Assembly: GCA_022360105.1 (NCBI GenBank) | Contig: JAKSDL010000349.1 | Span: 1 to 5,038, forward strand | From: Pseudomonadota bacterium | GTDB taxonomy: Bacteria; SAR324; XYD2-FULL-50-16; JAHJRI01 | Direction of reading: 5' to 3' | Length of the DNA stretch: 5,038 nucleotides | Shown: in pieces, positions 1 through 5,038 of the stretch | How positions within the stretch are numbered: the stretch's first letter is position 1 | Layout: each line of letters starts with the position of its first letter | Made by a program: the position numbers and the translations under genes | The notes under the pieces: generated by a model | Told to the model about the DNA's origin: nothing | Seen by the model: only the letters and a program-made list of their open reading frames with translations | The model's database searches: none

Positions 1-1190
1 ACACTCACAAATTTTTGCTTGCTGCCGCGGAGATGAAACGAATTGACGATAAGGAAGCTGAAGCGATCTTTTTATATGATCAAGCGATAAAAGCTGCCAA
101 AAACGGAAAATTCTTACAATGGGAAGGCATCGCAAACGAAAGAGCCAGCCACTTATGGAAATCACTGGGTAACGAACGCCTGTCAAGTATCTATTGGCAA
201 CAGGCTTACCTTTGCTATACGCGCTGGGGTGTCGCTTTCAAAGTAAAGTCCATGGAAAGCGACTATAGAAAAGAGCTAAAGAGCTGGTTTTCTTTTGAAG
301 CGGGTATGCATTCAAAAACGGAAGCTGGTTTGACAGAATTTATTGAACGGCAAATGGACCTGCTCCATTCGATTGCCCGGGACAAGATCGAAGCACGGAA
401 AAAAGAAGATCTGTCCAAGCAGACCTCCGAGCTGGCAAATGCTTCGGAACAGTTACGGATCGAAATATCGGAACGGAAACAGGCTGAAAATGCTCTTCGG
501 CATAGCGAAACCGAACTGAAAAAAGAAATCATCGAAAGAAAAGAAATTGAAGAAAAATTGCAATCAGCACTGCTTGAGAAGGAAACATTGCTTCAGGAGA
601 TTCACCATCGAGTCAAAAACAATATGAATGTCGTATCCAGCCTTCTCCACCTGCATGCTTATTCAACTGAAAACCAGGAAGTAAAAAAAGCCTTGCAGGA
701 AAGCCAGGGAAGGGTCTATGCCATGTCGTCCGTCCATGAAGCACTATATCAGTCAAAAAACCTCTCAAAGATCGATGTGAGTGACTACCTGGTTAAACTG
801 TCCCAATCGCTTATTCAAACCTATTCTGTCAGCCCCGACAAAGTCCGGTTAAAGATAGAAGGAGATGAAGCCAAAATAAACATTGAAAAGGCCTCTCCAT
901 TGGGGTTGACGCTCAATGAACTGGTATCCAACTCCCTCAAATATGCCTTTCCGGATGACCGAAAAGGCGAAATAGTTATCACAACCAGAATTCAGGATGA
1001 TGAACTGGAATTGATCGTTGCCGATAACGGCATTGGCGTACCGGAAGGATTTAAATGGGAAGACAGCAGTTCACTTGGGCTTAAACTTGTTCGCAATCTT
1101 GTTGAAAACCAACTCAATGGCGAAATCATACTGAACAACAGGAATGGAACAACATTTACAATTAAAATCCCTATCAAAATACAGCCATGA
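1..1190 (+). CDS. Multi-domain sensor histidine kinase, HisKA_2 type (C-terminal part; 5' end outside window)
   Basis: The frame is open from the first full codon at base 3, so the start lies upstream; 395 residues are visible. Numbered from base 3, residues 1 to about 100 are helical and TPR-like. They resemble the segment following the AAA-type ATPase in giant Ser/Thr-kinase/ATPase/histidine-kinase proteins (motifs AIKAAKNGKF, ANERASHLW, AYLCYTRWG). Residues about 105-195 form a charged coiled coil with a twice-repeated EIxERK unit, a typical signalling helix. The HisKA_2 H-box EIHHRVKNN starts at residue 199; the second His (202), followed by Arg, aligns with the phosphorylated His of related HWE kinases. 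The ATPase domain has an N-box NELVSNSLKYAF (305-316), a G1 box DNGIG (341-345) and a G2 box around LGL (358-360). All motifs look intact, so an active cytoplasmic autokinase is likely. The stop overlaps the next gene's start. The upstream kinase/ATPase portion is inferred from family architecture, not seen. Confidence 0.9.
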   Translation, partial: THKFLLAAAEMKRIDDKEAEAIFLYDQAIKAAKNGKFLQWEGIANERASHLWKSLGNERLSSIYWQQAYLCYTRWGVAFKVKSMESDYRKELKSWFSFEAGMHSKTEAGLTEFIERQMDLLHSIARDKIEARKKEDLSKQTSELANASEQLRIEISERKQAENALRHSETELKKEIIERKEIEEKLQSALLEKETLLQEIHHRVKNNMNVVSSLLHLHAYSTENQEVKKALQESQGRVYAMSSVHEALYQSKNLSKIDVSDYLVKLSQSLIQTYSVSPDKVRLKIEGDEAKINIEKASPLGLTLNELVSNSLKYAFPDDRKGEIVITTRIQDDELELIVADNGIGVPEGFKWEDSSSLGLKLVRNLVENQLNGEIILNNRNGTTFTIKIPIKIQP

Positions 1191-2581
1191 ATAAGGCACG
1201 AATCCTCATCGTTGAAGACGAAACCATCATTGGGATGGAGATCGAAATCATTCTCCGAACGATCGGATATGAAGTGACATCTATTGTTGATACCAGTGAT
1301 GAGGCAATAAAAAAGGCCGAAACAGACAAACCGGATCTCATTCTTATGGATATTCGTATCAAAGGTGATCGTGACGGAATTGAGACCGCTGAAATCATCC
1401 GTGAACGGTTTGGTATTCCGATTATATTCTCAACGGCATACCTGGATGAAGAACGAATCCAACGGGCCAAACTAACCATGCCGTTTGGATACGTGTTGAA
1501 GCCGATCCAGGAACGGGATCTGAAGGTAACGATTGAGATGGCTTTGTATGTGGCAAAAGTAGACTTTGAAAGAAAAAAGAATGAAGTATGGCTGGCAACA
1601 ACTCTCAAAAGTATCGGAGATGCAGTTATTGCCACTGATACTGACAGCAAGGTGACGCTTTTGAATCCCGTCGGCGAGGCATTAACGGGATGGAAACAAG
1701 CGGAGGCGATTGGAAAACCACTCAACGACATCTTTCACATCATTTGCGAACAATCTAGAAAATCCGTACAAAATCCGGTTGAGAAGGTCCTAAAAGAAGA
1801 AAAGATTGTCGGTTTGGCAAATCACACCATATTAATCTCAAAGGATGGAAAAGAAATTCCCATTGATGATAGTGCTGCCCCTATTAAAGGCGTTCAAGGG
1901 GAGATAACCGGAGTCGTATTGGTGTTCCGTGATGTATCTGAGAGAAAACAGGCAGAAATGGCGTTGGTGGAAAGTGAATCTCGCGTTAAACACAAACTGG
2001 AGGCGTTGTTATCCCCCGAAAGTCACATTGGGTCATTAAAACTGTCAGATCTCATTGATACACAGGAAATCCAGTCAATGATGGACGATTTCTTTCATTT
2101 CTCAAACTTCTTTGTGGCTATGTTGGATATTGACGGGACAGTAGTGGTAAGCTCCGGATGGCAAGACATTTGTACAAAGTTTCATCGGGTTCACCCGGAA
2201 ACAGCCAGGTTTTGTATTGAAAGTGATGCAGAATTTTCGAAAGGAGGTCCTCCGGGAGTGATTGAACGCTATAAATGCAAAAACAATTTATGGGTTTTAT
2301 CAACTCCCATCATCGTCGAGGACAGACACATGGGAAACATTTATTTTGGGCAATTTTTCTATGACGATGAAACAATCGATGAGGAGTTGTTTATCGCCCA
2401 AGCAAAAAAATATGGTTTTAACCAGGCTGACTATTTGGATGCATTACATCAGGTACCTCGGTTTGATAAATCAACTGTTGACCATCTGGTGAGTTTTTTT
2501 TCAAAATTCGCCTCAAGCATCTCAAAACAGGCGTATCGAAATTTTATACACGCAAAAGCTTTAAGCCAAAAAAGCAGTTAA
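1187..2581 (+). CDS. Response regulator: receiver - PAS - PocR sensory domain, no output domain
   Basis: This 464-residue protein is the probable phosphorelay partner of the kinase just upstream. The receiver (about 1-125) has the acidic pocket E10/D11, phosphoacceptor D55 in LMDIRI, T83 and K105-P106, all canonical. A linker helix leads to a PAS domain (about 135-256: DAVIATD, NPVGEALTGW, ending FRDVSERKQAE). Residues about 284-452 match the PocR ligand-binding domain (LIDTQEIQSMMDDFF, GWQDICTKFHRVHPET, YKCKNNLW, GNIYFGQFFYDDE), with Cys329, Cys343 and Cys364. PocR domains are thought to bind small organic ligands; the ligand here is unknown. The protein ends about ten residues after PocR, whereas many relatives continue into PAS, kinase or GGDEF modules. 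Bases 2582-2653 show no trace of a frameshifted remainder. The ATG overlaps the kinase stop by four bases and has no Shine-Dalgarno sequence, which implies translational coupling. Likely cytoplasmic. Domain calls are confident; the function of the whole is inference. Confidence 0.92.
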   Translation: MNKARILIVEDETIIGMEIEIILRTIGYEVTSIVDTSDEAIKKAETDKPDLILMDIRIKGDRDGIETAEIIRERFGIPIIFSTAYLDEERIQRAKLTMPFGYVLKPIQERDLKVTIEMALYVAKVDFERKKNEVWLATTLKSIGDAVIATDTDSKVTLLNPVGEALTGWKQAEAIGKPLNDIFHIICEQSRKSVQNPVEKVLKEEKIVGLANHTILISKDGKEIPIDDSAAPIKGVQGEITGVVLVFRDVSERKQAEMALVESESRVKHKLEALLSPESHIGSLKLSDLIDTQEIQSMMDDFFHFSNFFVAMLDIDGTVVVSSGWQDICTKFHRVHPETARFCIESDAEFSKGGPPGVIERYKCKNNLWVLSTPIIVEDRHMGNIYFGQFFYDDETIDEELFIAQAKKYGFNQADYLDALHQVPRFDKSTVDHLVSFFSKFASSISKQAYRNFIHAKALSQKSS

Positions 2582-2653
2582 ACCATACATACCAATTCAT
2601 CACCTGATACCTAAAAAGAAAAATCATTGAAAAAAGGTAACCGGTTTGCACAG
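2582..2653. other. Short convergent intergenic gap, no clear terminator
   Basis: This AT-rich spacer separates the stop codons of the regulator (+) and the lipoprotein gene (-). The best pairing on either strand is TACCT with AGGTA, only five base pairs around a long A-rich loop. Next to it is the palindrome AACCGGTT, which has no loop. On the minus strand a T-run follows that palindrome, but the stem is too weak to call an intrinsic terminator. I see no gene here. Confidence 0.5.
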
Positions 2654-3949
2654 CTATTCCTCAAATTTTATTCCAAGATTGTTTTGCGGAATCGTGTTCT
2701 TTGAACCATTGTACAAAATATAGCCTTGATGTAGATCGCCCTCGTCAGATTCGGCGATCAGCATAACATCAATACGCCGGATGGCGTCAATTTGGGCTTT
2801 AGTCACCGTCGCTTTTCTTTTCCAATTGCCCAGGGACCTGCCCTTGACCACGGGTGTCACAAAATCTCCGATATAATCCGTATCAAGTGAATCCAGATAC
2901 TTATTATATTCTTCTACCGGGTCCCAGCCTTCATCCTCATGTGGTGCTTGAGCATCAAAATAAGCCTGATCTTTTAACGGCATTTCATAAAATGCTTTGA
3001 AAAGCAGTTCCTGGTTATCTGCATAGAAGGCAAAATACAATCCAAGAGAAGGGGCATTTAGCAGCCTGTCGTAAAAATAGTAGTCGTGAACAGACGTCAA
3101 CACAGAATAGGCTTCACCTACATCTTTTTTGAAAACGACCATGGTTCTGTGAAACAGATTGATATCACCCTGGTCGTACAAATAGATCTGACGGGTAATC
3201 TTAGACATACTAGTGTCACGCCCCAAATCAACGATGCCATCATCCACGTCAAGTTCGATGCTATAAAGCCCTCTTTGGGCTGATGCAAAGGCATATTTGC
3301 CGTTTCCAAGATCCTCTACGGCGATGGCTGACCCGTCAGGACCTGTTACGGCGAGACCAAACGTCAGTTCTTCAGAATCGGCATCAGTAGATCCTGAAAC
3401 ATCCAAAATCATCTTTTCATTGCTACTCAGATCAATCGGATATGAATTCTCCTCTTTGTTTTCCTCCGGGAGTGAAGAGAGATCAGTATTGTCGATTTCC
3501 GGCGCGATCTGAAGGGATGCCGCCGGTGCAGCATTTCCGTTTACAACCTGGATTGTGCCATCACAAAGAAATGCCTCATTCAGATAGTAAACGCGGAAGT
3601 GGTAAAATCCGCTTTTTTCCGGCAGGTAATGAATAATCTGGTCAGCGGTATTGAATCTTTCAACTGCGTTAAAAGCCCCAGAGGAGCCAGTCCTGTAGGA
3701 AACTTCGACTCGATGGTCCTTATCTTGAGTAAGAAAATCCGTTACATCCAACACAACTGTTTCTGTAAAATTAATCTCATCATAGTGGCCTCCAGGGGTT
3801 GCGGTCGAACCAAAAAGGGTAATATTACCTTCCCCCTTTTTTCCAGTATCACCTGGAGGGTTGTCACCTGATCCACCTCCACCCCCACTGCAAGAAAGAA
3901 TAGAAAAAAACATCATCCCTACTAGTAGAGTTACAAATTTCTTTTTCAT
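2654..3949 (-). CDS. Predicted PKD-domain lipoprotein of unknown function
   Basis: The protein has 431 residues from the chosen ATG at 3949. That start opens a classic lipoprotein signal: MKKK, a hydrophobic stretch, then lipobox I-L-S-C with the lipidated Cys at 20. A flexible CSGGGGGSGD linker follows, and Ser at +2 would favour the outer membrane if enterobacterial sorting rules apply. A G-rich stretch (GGGGATGGGG) just upstream can serve as ribosome binding site. Residues about 45-135 look like a beta-sandwich (alternating hydrophobics, a YHFRVYYL strand). Residues about 177-236 resemble a PKD fold (LDVSGSTDADSEELTF, then YSIELDVDDG). Residues about 240-431 match no family I recognise; they include an aromatic segment and a stretch IRRIDVMLIAESDEG. 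The frame stays open 48 codons further upstream, to a TTG at 4093, but using that would bury the signal peptide. The gene stands alone, convergent with the regulator. Probably a surface or periplasm-facing structural, adhesive or scaffold protein; no enzymatic motif seen. Confidence 0.85.
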   Translation of the reverse strand: MKKKFVTLLVGMMFFSILSCSGGGGGSGDNPPGDTGKKGEGNITLFGSTATPGGHYDEINFTETVVLDVTDFLTQDKDHRVEVSYRTGSSGAFNAVERFNTADQIIHYLPEKSGFYHFRVYYLNEAFLCDGTIQVVNGNAAPAASLQIAPEIDNTDLSSLPEENKEENSYPIDLSSNEKMILDVSGSTDADSEELTFGLAVTGPDGSAIAVEDLGNGKYAFASAQRGLYSIELDVDDGIVDLGRDTSMSKITRQIYLYDQGDINLFHRTMVVFKKDVGEAYSVLTSVHDYYFYDRLLNAPSLGLYFAFYADNQELLFKAFYEMPLKDQAYFDAQAPHEDEGWDPVEEYNKYLDSLDTDYIGDFVTPVVKGRSLGNWKRKATVTKAQIDAIRRIDVMLIAESDEGDLHQGYILYNGSKNTIPQNNLGIKFEE

Positions 3950-3951
3950 GT

Positions 3952-3961
3952 CCCCATCCCC
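3952..3961 (-). promoter_or_regulatory. G-rich ribosome binding site of the lipoprotein gene
   Basis: On the minus strand GGGGATGGGG ends two bases before the ATG at 3949. The distal GGGGAT is at workable Shine-Dalgarno spacing. It supports this ATG over upstream in-frame starts, because the lipoprotein signal peptide begins exactly here. Confidence 0.45.
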
Positions 3962-4114
3962 GGTTAATGTTTTTTGTGTCAAAATGTTTGGTTGATCAAG
4001 ACTTTTAAGCAGCATGCTAATTCTTTGAACTCTCGACATTGAATACAAATCCTTCTTTTTAAATTCGCGTAAATAGCAGCTGCAAATAAGCAAAAAGGGA
4101 ACTGTTCAATTCGC

Positions 4115-4161
4115 AATTCAGATAATCCAAGACAAGACCGAAAAAAGGAGAAATCTGAATT
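4115..4161. repeat. 9-bp perfect inverted repeat, 29-base loop
   Basis: AATTCAGAT at 4115-4123 is the exact reverse complement of ATCTGAATT at 4153-4161. Further out, GTTCAA (4104-4109) and TTGAAAC (4164-4170) give a second, imperfect pairing. It lies upstream of the lipoprotein gene, so it could be an operator or a leader hairpin. No T-run and stem geometry typical of a terminator. Confidence 0.4.
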
Positions 4162-4215
4162 TTTGAAACTATTGTAAGATTAAAAAAGCACTGCAGAGTA
4201 GATTAAGCAAGCCTG

Positions 4216-4246
4216 ATGTACTCACTGCTACGGGAAACAAGTACAT
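4216..4246. repeat. 7-bp inverted repeat ATGTACT/AGTACAT
   Basis: ATGTACT at 4216-4222 pairs perfectly with AGTACAT at 4240-4246 across a 17-base loop. The right arm also takes part in an 11-bp pairing with 4311-4321, so the two pairings are mutually exclusive. It could be chance in AT-rich DNA. Confidence 0.35.
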
Positions 4247-4365
4247 TTATAAAAAACATTGTAATTTCAAATTGTTATGCCTTGATGGATCAAACCATTC
4301 ACGATGAATTTGTACTTGTTTTGTATTGGATTGTGCTGATCGTGGAATGAGTTTGAAGTTACAAT
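4235..4365. repeat. Cluster of interlocking inverted repeats
   Basis: Three pairings are visible. AAACAAGTACA (4235-4245) is a perfect 11-bp match to TGTACTTGTTT (4311-4321). ATTGTAATTTCAAA (4258-4271) matches TTTGAAGTTACAAT (4352-4365) at 13 of 14 positions, the exception being a G-U pair in RNA. CAAACCATTCACGAT (4291-4305) matches 4339-4355 over 15 pairs, with single-base bulges at 4345 and 4350. The second and third can largely stack in one hairpin with an asymmetric internal loop; the first is incompatible or forms a pseudoknot. The cluster could be a structured RNA, a small non-autonomous mobile element, or a regulator binding region. No function is assigned. Confidence 0.5.
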
Positions 4366-4605
4366 TACAAGTCCGGCTATATAAATCAGGAAGATACGAC
4401 ACCTATCGGTTTTGAATAAACAATGATGAAAAAAAAGAAACATAGATTTTGGAAACACAGTTTTCGAAATACAGCTAGCCTTGTATTACATCAGTCGTCA
4501 CGATCGTTTTGTACCCGTGAAAGGATTCCCATTTTACTTTTATTAAGGTTCAATAACAAAAATACTCGGTTTCATTATCATCAACTGCATGGTTTAATTC
4601 CATAA

Positions 4606-4649
4606 CCGCCATCTAAAGTTGCTGTAGATGGGTAGCTGAAGATAGGCGG
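4606..4649 (+). repeat. Hairpin-forming element upstream of the receptor gene
   Basis: CCATCTA (4609-4615) pairs perfectly with TAGATGG (4625-4631) over a 9-base loop. An alternative outer pairing is CCGCC (4606-4610) with GGCGG (4645-4649); the two share bases 4609-4610. It lies 48-91 bases before the receptor ATG and is followed by A residues, not T residues, so it is not an intrinsic terminator on plus. A 5' leader structure is possible. Confidence 0.4.
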
Positions 4650-4696
4650 AAAAAATCCTTTAGCAATTTTAATAATACTCGAACTCAAATTAGTGT

Positions 4697-5038
4697 ATGA
4701 ATTCCAGAAACATAGTGATTTTCATTTCCAGCCTTTTTATTCTGTTGAGCTGCAATGTTGGGAATAAAAAGGAAACCACTCCCAAAGCAATTAAAGGAAC
4801 ACTGGATTTACAAAATTGGAATTTTGCTGAAGACGGACCGGTTAAACTGGATGGTGAGTGGGAGTTTTATTGGAATCGTTTGTTCGAGAGCAAAGCAAAT
4901 GAAGAGCATCAAAGCCCAAGCCATATCGCCTATTCCCGGATACCTGGTTTGTGGAACAGCGAAGGCATGGAGAACCAACCTGTTTCCAATAGCGGATACG
5001 CAACCTATCGTTTGAAAGTAATGCTTCACGAACCAATC
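4697..5038 (+). CDS. 7TMR-DISM type sensor/receptor, N-terminal part (3' end outside window)
   Basis: 114 codons are open from ATG 4697 to the window end. The start is fixed by an in-frame TAG at 4691-4693. Residues 6-17 are hydrophobic and end in lipobox L-L-S-C (Cys19), so a lipoprotein-type signal peptide is likely. The exported part then reads like the N-terminal galactose-binding-like sensory domain of 7TMR-DISM proteins: the motifs are GTLDLQNWNF (34-43), DGPVKLDGEWEFYWNRL (46-62), IPGLW (82-86) and GYATYRLKV (100-108). In that family this domain precedes seven membrane helices and a cytoplasmic output such as a cyclase, GGDEF, histidine kinase or phosphatase module. None of that is visible here, so the output type is unknown. 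No Shine-Dalgarno sequence is obvious before the ATG. The gene diverges from the lipoprotein gene across 747 bases. The family call rests on motif recognition, and I am fairly sure of it. Confidence 0.82.
   Translation, partial: MNSRNIVIFISSLFILLSCNVGNKKETTPKAIKGTLDLQNWNFAEDGPVKLDGEWEFYWNRLFESKANEEHQSPSHIAYSRIPGLWNSEGMENQPVSNSGYATYRLKVMLHEPI

Larger units (their letters stand above)
3950..4696. other. Long AT-rich non-coding region between divergent genes
   Basis: These 747 bases separate the lipoprotein start from the receptor start, so both promoters should lie here. Open frames inside (for example 4423-4605 on plus, 4267-4458 on minus) are short, lack ribosome binding sites, show no domain motifs and have low-complexity composition; I judge them non-coding. 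No tRNA, rRNA or known riboswitch core was recognised. Several inverted repeats are present (4115-4161, 4216-4246, 4235-4365, 4606-4649). No pair of -35/-10 hexamers with proper spacing stood out: a perfect TTGACA on the minus strand (3982-3977) has no -10 element and sits too close to the ATG. A small RNA or mobile-element remnant cannot be excluded. Confidence 0.6.

Noticed and set aside
3919..3928. 10-bp perfect palindrome CTACTAGTAG
   Set aside because: It lies inside the coding sequence of the lipoprotein signal peptide and has no partner site; probably codon coincidence.
3977..3982. Perfect TTGACA on the minus strand ahead of the lipoprotein gene
   Set aside because: Seventeen bases downstream there is only G-rich ribosome-binding sequence and no -10 element; a promoter here would leave no leader.
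4258..4365. Integron attC site as explanation of the bulged inverted repeat
   Set aside because: Outer arms lack the RYYYAAC and GTTRRRY core sites, and the flanking genes are not arranged like cassettes.
4267..4458. 63-codon minus-strand open frame
   Set aside because: No Shine-Dalgarno sequence or family motif, and it lies over the inverted-repeat cluster; AT-rich chance frame.
4423..4605. 60-codon plus-strand open frame starting with a Lys-rich stretch
   Set aside because: No ribosome binding site, no recognisable motif, basic low-complexity composition from an A-run, and it overlaps repeat-like boxes; taken as a chance frame.
4650..4655. Hairpin at 4606-4649 followed by a homopolymer run as a terminator
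   Set aside because: The run is A on the plus strand; read on the minus strand the T-run precedes the stem, so neither direction gives an intrinsic terminator.
4755..5015. 86-codon plus-strand frame overlapping the receptor start region
   Set aside because: It is an alternative frame of the DISM gene starting at 4697, whose protein shows clear family motifs; this frame shows none.

Overview
The window looks like part of a signalling-rich bacterial chromosome of moderate, AT-leaning composition. It holds the tail of a very large sensor histidine kinase, its overlapping partner response regulator, a lone lipoprotein gene on the opposite strand, and the first 114 codons of a receptor of the 7TMR-DISM type. 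Giant multi-domain kinases, PocR sensory domains, Gly-rich-linker lipoproteins and DISM receptors occur together in Desulfobacterota (Desulfobacterales-like) and some spirochaetes. I lean to Desulfobacterota, but that is inference from gene content; no marker gene is present.

Layout. Bases 1-1190 (+) carry the C-terminal 395 residues of a histidine kinase: the end of a TPR-like helical region, a signalling coiled coil, an HisKA_2 dimerisation/phosphoacceptor domain and an HATPase domain. The stop overlaps the start of the next gene (ATGA at 1187-1190). That gene (1187-2581, +) encodes a receiver-PAS-PocR protein with no DNA-binding or enzymatic output domain. After a 72-base gap with no convincing terminator comes a convergent gene (2654-3949, -) for a PKD-containing lipoprotein of unknown function. 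A 747-base AT-rich non-coding stretch (3950-4696) separates it from the divergent DISM receptor gene, which starts at 4697 (+) and runs off the window end. That stretch contains several inverted repeats.

How the genes work together. The kinase and regulator are almost certainly co-transcribed and translationally coupled, so the kinase probably phosphorylates Asp55 of the receiver. The PAS and PocR domains could add a small-molecule input to that relay, and the phosphorylated protein probably acts through another partner because it has no recognisable effector of its own. The lipoprotein and the DISM receptor are both predicted to be exported and lipid-anchored. Nothing in the sequence links them functionally to the two-component pair.

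I found no CRISPR array, RNA gene, insertion sequence or defence system. The least explained parts are the inverted-repeat cluster at about 4235-4372, the unassigned C-terminal half of the lipoprotein, and the output-less regulator.
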